From an uncultured Prevotellaceae bacterium (GTDB lineage: Bacteria > Bacteroidota > Bacteroidia > Bacteroidales > Bacteroidaceae), in the NCBI GenBank assembly GCA_947166305.1, contig CAMVDV010000001.1, positions 62,001 to 126,000 of the forward strand: a DNA stretch of 64,000 nucleotides, given 5' to 3'. Both the position numbers and the translations under genes were made by a program. Of the stretch, positions 37,001 through 44,385 are shown one piece after another; the stretch's first letter is position 1; every line of letters starts with the position of its first letter. Below the pieces are notes generated by a model. It saw only the letters and a list, made by a program, of their open reading frames with translations, searched no databases and had not been told where the DNA came from.

Positions 37001-37328
37001 GACTCCTGCCGCTCTGGAAGGCAACTTGCTGAAAGCTGCGACGGAGGACATCACGGCCGACGGCTCTCAGTACATCCTGGCTAAGGAAGACGAATTGGTT
37101 GGCTTCTATCAGGCAACGACGGGAAGCACCATTGCTGCCGGCAAGGGCTATCTCGAGATGCCCGGCGCAGGCGTTAAGGCCTTCTTCTTCGAGGGAAGCG
37201 ATGCCACCGGCATTGAGATGGTAAACGCTAAATCTGCAAATGGCAAGTGCTATAACCTTGCAGGTCAGCGCATAAGCAAGATGCAGAAGGGTATCAACAT
37301 CATTGATAACAAGAAAATTCTCAAGTAA
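34080..37328 (+). CDS. DUF4465-containing secreted protein with T9SS-like tail (cobalamin operon)
   Basis: A 1082-residue secreted protein (signal peptide MKKQLLSIMALALLNAASAMA). Residues about 20-660 are beta-rich domains I cannot name. A DUF4465 domain follows (about 680-905): YAFNSGCMHDYSYWYWFGYA, DDQWNNIVGGGYNGSAIYGVAF, YAYTSMCNGDASAKKF, DWFKLTITGYDGDN and SWGMNTPAYFCFDDFGAEG. The C-terminus (CYNLAGQRISKMQKGINIID, ending KKILK) is T9SS-like. DUF4465 proteins often accompany BtuB/BtuG genes in Bacteroidetes, and corrinoid binding has been reported for related auxiliary proteins; a B12-capture role is inferred from the operon. Confidence 0.82.
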   Translation: MKKQLLSIMALALLNAASAMATDVTVTMNAKSKLIQSLVNTVTGETVAVGEPTSNKYSFSAPDGSYILTATASDGETVSGTIQLDVDADHTAFSIFSPEVRVKNTDWVYGTDYSLNIKVTDKESNVVNTTLGDYTSGNKMFMVFNGNTYYVDLIPSEAHQEEGYLPITYTGTVNFNNTIQAEAPMSALYDITVPAGASLFLGTKTAHFVKFKEVEPQSVSDDGTVYTFRLADKQVYNYRVSAPGKLTQAGIFTMSVDETKRPELIFTDEDMTSLSPSYVNHDVTANGGYNVGDIFLNINPAGHLQLDGIGDTFDILPMRNWELIDGITSNYFIEPDFHFSVVNLNGEADESVVKVEDELLTAVGEGTAIVLVTYDAMRVNTWSGQTKKNFVGGSDWSAIWPENTGAFVVTVGQAASDIKPNITINKDYLTTVTAWGSTTPVNTKLSMENVDAEFDVLYYLDTEDGYDYTFTPEGATSVTLARPVIGETSASYTGFSSEGVTANADGSYTLRLTEGRNIVCLTDAAGKSLYQVMTAKPCHRDIIVGEEVVTSVKPGDAVKVQYTGLYHPAGKLAGIHNFNAFLDYKKPSEGISVTKGKGNQYTMAATATSQAVSFTVPEDWAESTLTIADGVMCIGGFGDPIGNHRSTSKLTGRAPNFTAISQSAVFGRVPAIELSVEKPLAIATFEDVTDITEPVDGHMSVSTEDDDDREFFTSGDYAFNSGCMHDYSYWYWFGYASRTETKYDDLDDQWNNIVGGGYNGSAIYGVAFAAAFNGPCYVELLGSEPATVPGFYITNSSYAYTSMCNGDASAKKFEKGDWFKLTITGYDGDNVTATKDYYLADLRDEKTAFIINDWRYVDLSCLGKVTKIGFELTSTDNGSWGMNTPAYFCFDDFGAEGTEVLPESNVVFIPAEGYATYVATKDVDFTNSGVEAFSVTESTKEDYVQLSPITAAPEGEAVVLKGAEGAYTLSAAATTPAALEGNLLKAATEDITADGSQYILAKEDELVGFYQATTGSTIAAGKGYLEMPGAGVKAFFFEGSDATGIEMVNAKSANGKCYNLAGQRISKMQKGINIIDNKKILK

Positions 37329-37480
37329 TGGAATACATCAAGCCAACAGTCAATGTCAGCGAAGCTCAGGCAGCCCAGATGCTCGCCGAGAGCCTCAGCG
37401 TCGTTAGCGACAAGACCGTCGATGGCTCCCAAGCCTTGACGAGGGAGAACGAAGCCTGGGACATCTGGAGCGAGGAATAG
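37328..37480 (+). CDS. 50-residue microprotein translationally coupled to the DUF4465 gene
   Basis: The ATG overlaps the preceding TAA (TAATG), so it is likely translated by reinitiation. The 50 residues begin MEYIKPTVNVSEAQAAQMLA and end NEAWDIWSEE. It is acidic, Trp-containing near the end, and without signal peptide or membrane segment. Codon use is like its neighbours (GC-rich third positions), which supports real coding. I do not recognise a domain; similar short proteins with the KPTVNV / QMLAES pattern are, to my memory, common in Prevotella-like genomes, but that is not checked. A terminator-like hairpin follows. Confidence 0.7.
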   Translation: MEYIKPTVNVSEAQAAQMLAESLSVVSDKTVDGSQALTRENEAWDIWSEE

Positions 37481-37505
37481 CGTCCCATTGTCCTATATAT
37501 ATAAT

Positions 37506-37549
37506 AAGGTGGAGGGAGAGCAAATGTTGTGTTCTCCCTCCACCTTTGT
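37506..37549 (+). terminator. Terminator-like hairpin after the cobalamin operon
   Basis: Fourteen-bp stem AAGGTGGAGGGAGA / TCTCCCTCCACCTT (37506-37519, 37533-37546) followed by only TTTG. It could also act on the minus strand. Confidence 0.6.
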
Positions 37550-37737
37550 GCTACACTGACGAGACGAAACCAAGCGTCGGCTTCTGCGTTTCTGTGGCAA
37601 AGATACGAGTTTATTCTTAGCAGGGAGAAGGATGGTGCGGCAAATGTACCAACAGGCACGTTTATTGTACGAACTGTGTTTGTCGGACGGATGCGGGCGG
37701 TTCACGAGTCGATGAGAAAGGCTTGTGGATAGTTCTA

Positions 37738-37847
37738 AAACACGTTTACTTAGCCAATAAAACACGTTTACTTAGCTAACTAAACACGTTTACTTAGCTA
37801 ACTAAACACGTTTAATTGGTCAACTAAACACGTTTATTTTGCCAACT
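37738..37847. repeat. 22-bp array, family F (5 units, 110 bp)
   Basis: Units start at 37738, 37760, 37782, 37804 and 37826; core AAACACGTTTACTTAGCNAA. Units 2 and 3 are identical. AAACACGTTT is itself nearly palindromic. Confidence 0.9.
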
Positions 37848-37912
37848 AAGCGTGATGTAATCTACACTGACTTTTCGTGGAAGCCCATGAGGATTGACAC
37901 ACTCGCCTTGTT

Positions 37913-38002
37913 GGGACGTGCCGTGGCGCGTCCGAGCTGGCGGTGAAGTGGCGGCGGCTGAGGATGTGGCGGCGGGCGGACGCGCCACGGCGCGTCCCTA
38001 CA
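37913..38002. mobile_element. Short MITE-like element with GGGACGYGCC-type inverted repeats
   Basis: Ends 37913-37933 (GGGACGTGCCGTGGCGCG) and 37978-38002 are inverted repeats of the same kind as the 228-bp element at 15531-15758. The 44-bp interior is G-rich and unrelated. Confidence 0.7.
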
Positions 38003-38053
38003 AGCGGACGTGTCATGCCGTCTGTTGTAGGACGCTTATTTAGGTCCGTTAGT

Positions 38054-38163
38054 AGTTTGCCATTTACTCACGAAGAGTTTGCCATTTTCTCACGAAGATA
38101 TGGCGATATCCTAACGAGAAGTTTGCAAAGTTCTCAGGAGATGTTTGGGGAGTTGACGTGTGT
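38054..38163. repeat. 22-bp array, family H (5 units, 110 bp)
   Basis: Units start at 38054, 38076, 38098, 38120 and 38142; core AGTTTGCCATTTWCTCACGA. Shares GCCATTTACTNACG with family G at 60046-60133. Confidence 0.8.
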
Positions 38164-38194
38164 CGTCGCATAGAAGTCTCTGTGTGGGGTGACA

Positions 38195-41023
38195 TCAGTA
38201 CCACTCGACGTTGCTGCTGTAGGAGCTTTGTTTCTTCCATCGGAGTGCGTCGGCGAGGGTGCCGGCCTTGCAGGCGAAGAGGAAGTTGAAGCTGGTGTAG
38301 GGGGTGATGACCATGCTGCACGACATGGAGAAGCAGTGGAGGTCGCGCGACAGGGAGCAGGTGGTCATGCTCATCTTCTTGCCCACGAAGTCGTAGCCGG
38401 AGGAGAAGTTGATGTTCCATCCCTCGGCGATGCGCACGTTGCCGGTGAAGTTGAGCGTCTGCGTGAACTTGTAGGGGTAGCGCATTCGCTTTTCGTTGAT
38501 CTTGGCGCTGGTGTTTTCTCGCATGTTGATGCCGTAGCTGACGGTGAGGCTCCACGGGATGCTGAACTTGAGGTAGCCGTCGGCATCCACGTCTTTGTTC
38601 TTTTCTTCCTTAGCTCCTGTCATGCCTTTGCGCCGTTCTGGGTCGACGTTCTGCATGTTTGGGTCGGCTTCGTCGTAGTCTTCGTCGTCGTCTTCTTCCT
38701 CTTCGGTGCTGGAGGTGAAGCGTCCGCGCACTTTGTCTCTCAGTCCGAGTAGCTTTTTGAGCGTCTGGTTGTTGAAGGTGTAGTGGAGGTTTTGGTTCAT
38801 GCCTTGGAAGCGTCCGAAGCGTCCCTTTCCCCATTCTGTATGGTCGCCTACGATGATGTTGCCGTTCTGGTCGAACTCGTAGGCGTAGGTGGCGAAGACG
38901 GCCGACATGGAGAAGGTGTAGCTCTTCGTGAGCTTGAGGCGGACGTGCATGTTGAGGTCGCTCCAGGGTTTCTTTTTCGCTGCCATGTTGTAGCTCATGG
39001 ACATGCCGAGTTCGTCGATGAGGCTCACCTTCTTCTCGCCTGTTGAGTCGCGGCTGGAGCGCAGTTTCATCTCGAGGTTGTTGGAGATGTCGAACTGCAC
39101 GCTGCCGTTCATGCCGTTGGGTGCCGTGCCATAGACGCCTCCGCTGAAGGGGGAATAGACGACGGTGGATGCGTTGCCGTTGGCATCGGTGCGGACGTAG
39201 CTGTCGTAGAATCCCCACATGGGTTTGCTGAAGTCAGGCGTGTAGTTGAAGGAGACGGAGGGAGTGATCATGTGCCTTATCTTCTGAATCTTCTTTCCTC
39301 CGAACCATGGCAGGGGCGTGTAGAAGCCATAGAGCTTGGTGTTGGCGCTGACGCCCATCGAGAAGTTGTAGACGTTGTAGAATCCGTTCACTGTGTCGCG
39401 TTGGACGCTTCGCTTCTCCTCGTCCCACGACTGCATGACCTTCTTGCTGTACATGCGGTCGACGAAGGTGAAGTTCGGGGTGACGTTGATGTACTTGAGC
39501 ACAGAGAAGCTGGCGTTGATGGGTATCTGGTGACGCATACCGTTGCGCCAGTCGCGTATGAGGCTGCTCTTGAAGAGGAGGTTCTCCTTGGTGTTGATGC
39601 TGTTGGTGAGCGAGCCTGAATAGCTCATGCCTATCTTCTCGTACCATCGTTCCTTGCCCACCATCTTCTTTCGCTTGAAGGGATAGAAGCGGTTGACCTG
39701 GATGTTGAGGTTGGGCAGCGTGACGGAGATCGAGCTGTCGCGCACTTGCTGCACGAGGTTGAAGGAACCGCTCAGGGTGAGACCTATGCTGGGGAACGAC
39801 TTGCTATAGGAGACACTGCTGGTGCGCGTGCTCTGCGTGTAGCTCTCGGGATTGTACATGCTCACGAGGTTGTTGCGCTCATAGCTGCTCGTGGCGAAGT
39901 TGACGCTGGCCGAGAACGACTGCGTGGGGTTCGCCTTAGGGTCTTGCCTGTGGGTCCACGTCACCTTGAAACTCTTGTTGACCAAGAAGTCGGGCATGTT
40001 CTTCTCGCCGGTCTGTGTGTACTGATAGCTGAGGTAGAGGTTGCCTGAGTAGCGGTATCGCTTCTTGTAGTTAGATTGTGCACTGAGCGACCACGAGCCT
40101 TTGGTGTAGATGTCTGCCAGCACTTTTGCGTCGATGTAGTCGTTGAAGGCGAAGTAGTAGCCGCCTTCGCGCAGATAGAAGCCTCGCGTCGTCTCGTCGC
40201 CGTAGCTTGGCATGATGAATCCGCTGCTGTATTTATCCTTGAATGGAAAAAAGCCATAGGGGATGGCAAGTGGCATTGGCACGTCGCAGACCACAAGATA
40301 GGTGGGTCCGAAGACGACGTCTTTGCCCGGACGCATCTTGGCGCGCGTCATGTTGAGATAGAAGTGGGGGTTCTCGGCGTCGCAGGTGGAGTAGTAGGCT
40401 TTCTTGACGTACATCGTTCCCACGCTGTCGCGTTTGCCGTCGATGCTCTTCATGTAGCCCTCGCCCTGCTGTGTGTAAACGTTGGAGATGTAGGCCTTGC
40501 GCGACTTGAAGTTGTAGCTGATGCTGTCCGGCTCATATTCATCTTGGCCTTGACGGAAGAGCGGTTTGCCCACCACATTGCCCGTGGTGTCGGTTCGTCC
40601 TGTAGCATGAACCAGACTGCTGTCGATGGCGATGTTGATGATTTCGGCTTCGAGCTCCAGGTTTTGGTATTGCACTTTGCCCTCGCCATAGAGGTTGGCA
40701 CGCGAGCGGACATAGTCGAAGGTGATGGAGTCCTCGGCAGAATAGTTGACGGGCAGGTCGAGTGCATTCTTGCTCTTGGGCGTGGTGTCAGGTGGAACAG
40801 TGTCGGGCGGCACGCTGTCGGGCAGGATGGTATAGGCGCGCAAGGGCAAAGGCTGCGCCGAGTCGGCAGGCAGTGAGTCCCTTTGCAGCGAGTCGCTCCA
40901 GACCGTGTCCTGTGCGAGCGAGTCGGCAGCTCTTGTCGGAAAGGACATCCTCCCTGCAGGTCGGGCCGCAAGCGAAGCCAGCACGTAGCAGACTGTCAGT
41001 ATTGAAAGTAATTTTGCCTTCAA
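38195..41023 (-). CDS. lptD: Putative LPS assembly protein LptD
   Basis: Outer-membrane barrel that inserts lipopolysaccharide, working with LptE. About 942 residues with a short OstA-like N-terminal domain (about 90-190: NLYGEGKVQYQNLELEAEII, DTTGNVVGKPLFRQG) and a large C-terminal barrel (DVPMPLAIPYGFFPFKDKYS, SGFIMPSYGDETTRGFYLREGG-type signature). No ATG lies at the 5' end. The TTG at 41023, which begins LKAKLLSILTVCYVLASLAA (a good signal peptide), is chosen because the -7 element at 41049-41056 places the transcript start near 41044, too close for the upstream TTG codons. Residues 25-70 are Ser/Asp/Pro-rich. Confidence 0.85.
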   Translation of the reverse strand: MKAKLLSILTVCYVLASLAARPAGRMSFPTRAADSLAQDTVWSDSLQRDSLPADSAQPLPLRAYTILPDSVPPDTVPPDTTPKSKNALDLPVNYSAEDSITFDYVRSRANLYGEGKVQYQNLELEAEIINIAIDSSLVHATGRTDTTGNVVGKPLFRQGQDEYEPDSISYNFKSRKAYISNVYTQQGEGYMKSIDGKRDSVGTMYVKKAYYSTCDAENPHFYLNMTRAKMRPGKDVVFGPTYLVVCDVPMPLAIPYGFFPFKDKYSSGFIMPSYGDETTRGFYLREGGYYFAFNDYIDAKVLADIYTKGSWSLSAQSNYKKRYRYSGNLYLSYQYTQTGEKNMPDFLVNKSFKVTWTHRQDPKANPTQSFSASVNFATSSYERNNLVSMYNPESYTQSTRTSSVSYSKSFPSIGLTLSGSFNLVQQVRDSSISVTLPNLNIQVNRFYPFKRKKMVGKERWYEKIGMSYSGSLTNSINTKENLLFKSSLIRDWRNGMRHQIPINASFSVLKYINVTPNFTFVDRMYSKKVMQSWDEEKRSVQRDTVNGFYNVYNFSMGVSANTKLYGFYTPLPWFGGKKIQKIRHMITPSVSFNYTPDFSKPMWGFYDSYVRTDANGNASTVVYSPFSGGVYGTAPNGMNGSVQFDISNNLEMKLRSSRDSTGEKKVSLIDELGMSMSYNMAAKKKPWSDLNMHVRLKLTKSYTFSMSAVFATYAYEFDQNGNIIVGDHTEWGKGRFGRFQGMNQNLHYTFNNQTLKKLLGLRDKVRGRFTSSTEEEEDDDEDYDEADPNMQNVDPERRKGMTGAKEEKNKDVDADGYLKFSIPWSLTVSYGINMRENTSAKINEKRMRYPYKFTQTLNFTGNVRIAEGWNINFSSGYDFVGKKMSMTTCSLSRDLHCFSMSCSMVITPYTSFNFLFACKAGTLADALRWKKQSSYSSNVEWY

Positions 41024-41048
41024 GTGCCTATACAATGATTCCAATTTG

Positions 41049-41056
41049 CAAAGGTA
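41049..41056 (-). promoter_or_regulatory. Candidate -7 element for lptD (TACCTTTG)
   Basis: Plus-strand CAAAGGTA, 26 bp before the proposed TTG start. Confidence 0.6.
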
Positions 41057-41166
41057 CGAAAAAAAGTGAAAAGGAAAGGAAGCGAAAAGGCGAAAAGTGC
41101 AAAAGGTTAAGGTTATTTATTACTTTTTTACCTTTTCTTCTTTCATTTTTTCATTCTTTCATTTTT

Positions 41167-41700
41167 TTATTCGAACCTTTCCATCCAGTCCTTGAAGACA
41201 GAGATTCCCTCTTCTCCGAACTTCTGGAGGCTTCGCATGGCCTGTTCCGGCGTCTTCTCCTCGTCGAGGCGCGACTTTGAATAGAACTTGTCGGCGTAGC
41301 AGATGATTTGCTCCTCGATGTTTTGCGGCGTGAAGTCTTGGTGAGGCAAGGGCAGTTGCTGTTTGATAATCTCGGCAGCCGTCAGTCCAGTCCCCGTGTG
41401 CCTCTCAGCAATTCGGGCGTGGAGCGGCAGTCCTTCGCTGCGCAGAATCTCGGCTCCAAGCACGCCGTGACGGATATAAGGCTCTGTGCCGAAACAGAAT
41501 ATCGTTGGCGCATAGACCCGGACGATGCCGATGTCATGGAGCATGGCACCCTCGAGGAGGAGTTTCTCGTCGGCCTTCAGCTCGGGATGCTTCCTTGCTA
41601 TCTGCAACGCCCGCCGCGCCACGTCCGTGCTGTGCTTGAGCAGCACCTGCTCGAGCGACGCGTTGCCATTGCAATACTTGTGAATTAAATCCTTGTACAT
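41167..41700 (-). CDS. HD domain protein (predicted phosphohydrolase)
   Basis: A 177-residue cytoplasmic protein of the HDIG/YqeK-like group, expected to hydrolyse a phosphoester with a metal centre. Metal ligands fit KHSTDVARRAL (first His), LLEGAMLHDIGIVRV (the HD pair), PYIRHGVLGAEIL and ERHTGTGLTA. The substrate is unknown. The ATG at 41700 is preferred to a TTG four codons upstream. A -7-like element (TAATTTTG) sits at 41710-41717, giving a very short leader. It is transcribed toward lptD but has its own promoter. Confidence 0.85.
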   Translation of the reverse strand: MYKDLIHKYCNGNASLEQVLLKHSTDVARRALQIARKHPELKADEKLLLEGAMLHDIGIVRVYAPTIFCFGTEPYIRHGVLGAEILRSEGLPLHARIAERHTGTGLTAAEIIKQQLPLPHQDFTPQNIEEQIICYADKFYSKSRLDEEKTPEQAMRSLQKFGEEGISVFKDWMERFE

Positions 41701-41709
41701 AACCAACTG

Positions 41710-41717
41710 CAAAATTA
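41710..41717 (-). promoter_or_regulatory. Candidate -7 element for the HD protein (TAATTTTG)
   Basis: Plus-strand CAAAATTA, 10 bp before the start codon. This would leave a leader of only a few nucleotides. Confidence 0.45.
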
Positions 41718-41761
41718 CAAAGAAAATGGGAAATGAGGAAGAAGAAATGGGAAAAATTTCG

Positions 41762-41769
41762 TACCTTTG
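41762..41769 (+). promoter_or_regulatory. Candidate -7 element for the DUF1846 gene (TACCTTTG)
   Basis: TACCTTTG followed by GCAGCCG, 141 bp before the start. The leader is A/T-rich with TTTTACGATTTTACGATTTTAC repeats. Confidence 0.6.
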
Positions 41770-41910
41770 CAGCCGATAAAACGAACAGACGCCGCAGAAA
41801 CATGGAATTTTACGATTTTACGATTTTACAATTTCACTTTTGAACCTAAAACCTCATAACCTGAAACCTCAAAACCTGTTTTAACCTTTTAACTTTTTCA
41901 CTTTTCAAAG

Positions 41911-43374
41911 ATGAAGTACGGCTTTGACAACGACAAATACATTTCCATCCAGTCGCAACACATTCAGGAGCGCATAGCGCAGTTCTCGGGAAAACTGTAT
42001 CTTGAGCTCGGCGGCAAACTCTTCGACGACTATCATGCCTGTCGCGTTCTTCCAGGCTTCCAGCCCGACAGCAAGCTGCGTATGTTCCAGCAACTAAGCT
42101 CGAGCGCTGAAATCGTCATCGTCATCAGTGCTCTCGACATCGAGAAGAACAAAGTTCGACAGGACTTGGGCATCACCTACGACGAAGACGTTCTTCGCCT
42201 TCGCACGGAGTTCCAGAAGCGCGGCTTCATGGTGAGCGGTGTTGTCATCACACACTACAACGGTCAGAGCAGCGCGGCAGCTTATCGCCGTCGACTGGAG
42301 CACCTCGGCATCCGTGCATACTATCATTATAATATAGAAGGCTATCCCAACAATGTGCCCTTGATTAACTCTGAGGACGGTTTTGGCCGCAACGACTATG
42401 TGGAAACGTCGCGTCCGCTGGTCATCGTCACAGCCCCCGGTCCCGGAAGCGGCAAGATGGCTGTCTGCCTGAGCCAGCTCTATGCAGAGCGCAAGCGTGG
42501 CATCGAGGCAGGATATGCCAAGTTCGAGACCTTCCCCGTCTGGAACCTTCCGCTCAAGCACCCTGTCAACATCGCCTACGAAGCAGCGACGGCCGACCTG
42601 GGCGACGTGAACATGATTGACCCCTTCCACATGGATGCCTACAACAAAGTGGCCATCAACTACAATCGCGACGTGGAAATCTTCCCTGTGCTGAGCACGC
42701 TTTTCGAAAGCATCTACGGCGAGTGCCCCTACAAGTCGCCGACAGACATGGGCGTGAACATGGTGGGCTTCTGCATCTGCGACGACGATGTCTGCCAAAG
42801 GGCAGGCAAGGACGAGATCATTCGCCGCTACTATACAGCCTTGAACCAGATGGCCGACGGCGCACTCAACGAGGCTGAGGTGGGAAAGATAGCGCTCTTG
42901 CTGAAGCAGGCAAAGATAAGTACCGACGATCGCCGTGTCACCGTGGAGGCAAGGTTGAGGAAGGAAGAGTCCGGCGTGCCCTCGTCGGCCATCGAGCTGG
43001 AGGACGGCACCATCATCACAGCAGCATCCTCTCCGTTGCTCGGCACGGCAGCTTCGCTCCTCCTCAACGCCACCAAGCATCTTGCTGGCATCGACCACGG
43101 ACTGAAGCTTATCTCGCAGGACTTCATCGAACCCATTCAGCGCACCAAGATTGAGTACCTTGGCGGACACAACCCTCGCCTCCACACGGACGAAGTGCTC
43201 GTGGCACTCAGCGTGCTGAGCCGCCAGGACGAGAACTGCCGCCGTGCCTTGGCGCAGCTGCCTGCCTTGGCTGGACTTCAGGCACACACCACCATCATGC
43301 TTGGCGAGGTGGATCGCAAGATATTCAAGAAGCTGGGCGTGGACCTGACCTGCGATCCTGTCAAGAAGAACTGA
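41911..43374 (+). CDS. DUF1846 family protein
   Basis: A 487-residue cytoplasmic protein that matches DUF1846 along its length: KYGFDNDKYISIQSQHIQER at the start, LYLELGGKLFDDYHACRVLPGF near residue 29, VTAPGPGSGKMAVCLSQLY near 172, YKSPTDMGVNMVGFCICDD near 272 and EYLGGHNPRLHTDEVLVALS near 413. The GPGSGK segment resembles a nucleotide-binding loop. The family has no established reaction that I know. It is single in a convergent setting, with a 22-bp array acting as a likely shared terminator downstream. Confidence 0.88.
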   Translation: MKYGFDNDKYISIQSQHIQERIAQFSGKLYLELGGKLFDDYHACRVLPGFQPDSKLRMFQQLSSSAEIVIVISALDIEKNKVRQDLGITYDEDVLRLRTEFQKRGFMVSGVVITHYNGQSSAAAYRRRLEHLGIRAYYHYNIEGYPNNVPLINSEDGFGRNDYVETSRPLVIVTAPGPGSGKMAVCLSQLYAERKRGIEAGYAKFETFPVWNLPLKHPVNIAYEAATADLGDVNMIDPFHMDAYNKVAINYNRDVEIFPVLSTLFESIYGECPYKSPTDMGVNMVGFCICDDDVCQRAGKDEIIRRYYTALNQMADGALNEAEVGKIALLLKQAKISTDDRRVTVEARLRKEESGVPSSAIELEDGTIITAASSPLLGTAASLLLNATKHLAGIDHGLKLISQDFIEPIQRTKIEYLGGHNPRLHTDEVLVALSVLSRQDENCRRALAQLPALAGLQAHTTIMLGEVDRKIFKKLGVDLTCDPVKKN

Positions 43375-43406
43375 CCGCGACCAGACTTCCCGAAAGGAGA
43401 TAAGAA

Positions 43407-43494
43407 AAATGCCGCGTGCGGAGATGGAAATCTCGGCACGCGGCATTTGCAATCGCCGCACGCGAGGAGTTCAATCTCCGCGTGCGGCGTTTCT
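43407..43494. repeat. 22-bp array, family A, locus 4 (4 units, 88 bp, alternating orientation)
   Basis: Units start at 43407, 43429, 43451 and 43473. Neighbouring units are inverted, giving two hairpins (AAATGCCGCGTGC.. with ..GCACGCGGCATTT; CCGCACGCGAGGAG with CTCCGCGTGCGG) between convergent genes. It probably acts as a bidirectional terminator. Confidence 0.85.
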
Positions 43495-43495
43495 A

Positions 43496-44293
43496 TTAGT
43501 ACCTGTAGGCCAGTCCGATGGTGCCGTAGATGGGGTACATCTTGAAGGAGATGGCTTCGAAATCGCTCTGCCAAATGTTGGAGAGCCCCCAGTCGAGTGA
43601 GCCGAAGACGTTCATGTGTCGCATCGCTTTCCAGTCGAAACATGCCTCGAGGCCAACGCTCATGGGGTGCATGTGGTCGGCAAAGTCGTCGGGGTAGGGC
43701 GTGGGGTTGTCGCGCGTCATGAGTATCTTGGTGCCCACCGGCGTGTCCTCTCTGAGATAACCTACGCCTTCGTTGTTGTCATAGACCTCGCCCGTGAAGG
43801 TCTGCTTGAAGTAGTAGCTGAGGTAGGGACCAAGGCTGACATTCCATCTGGGGCTGATGCGGAAGGTGCAAAGCAAGGGGACTGTGGCGCCCCACATCTC
43901 GGTGTTGGTGACGTTGGTGCCGGTGAAGTAGCCTTTCGTAATCTCGCCTTCCTGCTCCAGCCAAACGTAGTAGTTCTTGACGTCGGCGCTGGTGTGGAAG
44001 CCTTCCCAGAAAAAGTGTGCTCCCAGGCTCAGTCCCCATCGCTTGGAGAGCATTCGGTATCCGTCGATGCCGATGCTGATTCCGCCTCGGGGACTAAAGG
44101 AGTTGATTTTCCTTATCTCTTTTGGAAGTGGCAGAGGCGTTGTGCCTCCGATGACGTAGCCAGCGCGGGCGATGAAGCCGCCGCCTGTCAGTCCGGTCGT
44201 AGGGCCCCACTTCTCCCATTTGTCTTCTTGTGCGCTTGCAGGCAAGGCCGCGAGCATGAATGTTGCTACTATATATAATAATGTATGTTTCAT
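43496..44293 (-). CDS. Outer-membrane beta-barrel protein (PorT-like fold)
   Basis: Predicted 265-residue outer-membrane protein. ATG 44293 begins the signal peptide MKHTLLYIVATFMLAALPASA; the frame stays open far upstream but there overlaps the neighbouring gene. The body has alternating strands typical of OMP_b-brl domains (GLTGGGFIARAGYVIGG, SFSPRGGISIGIDGYRML, NVSLGPYLSYYF) and ends in IGLAYRY, an aromatic C-terminal residue as in barrel proteins. Function unknown. It follows the PCMD lipoprotein gene by 92 bp in the same direction and may share its transcript. Confidence 0.82.
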   Translation of the reverse strand: MKHTLLYIVATFMLAALPASAQEDKWEKWGPTTGLTGGGFIARAGYVIGGTTPLPLPKEIRKINSFSPRGGISIGIDGYRMLSKRWGLSLGAHFFWEGFHTSADVKNYYVWLEQEGEITKGYFTGTNVTNTEMWGATVPLLCTFRISPRWNVSLGPYLSYYFKQTFTGEVYDNNEGVGYLREDTPVGTKILMTRDNPTPYPDDFADHMHPMSVGLEACFDWKAMRHMNVFGSLDWGLSNIWQSDFEAISFKMYPIYGTIGLAYRY

Positions 44294-44385
44294 GTGTTCT
44301 GAGGTTTCAGGTTCTGAGGTTTGAGGTTTCGGGGGATGTGGCTTTTCTCCTTTCTCTTCAGGGGGAGGGAAGGGGAGAGGCATTG

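Larger units (their letters stand above)
37481..38194. other. Intergenic stretch after the cobalamin operon
   Basis: No protein gene is credible. It contains a terminator-like hairpin (37506-37546), an orphan minus-strand -7 element (37598-37605), the five-unit 22-bp array at 37738-37847, a TIR-type element at 37913-38002 and a second five-unit 22-bp array at 38054-38163. Confidence 0.75.
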
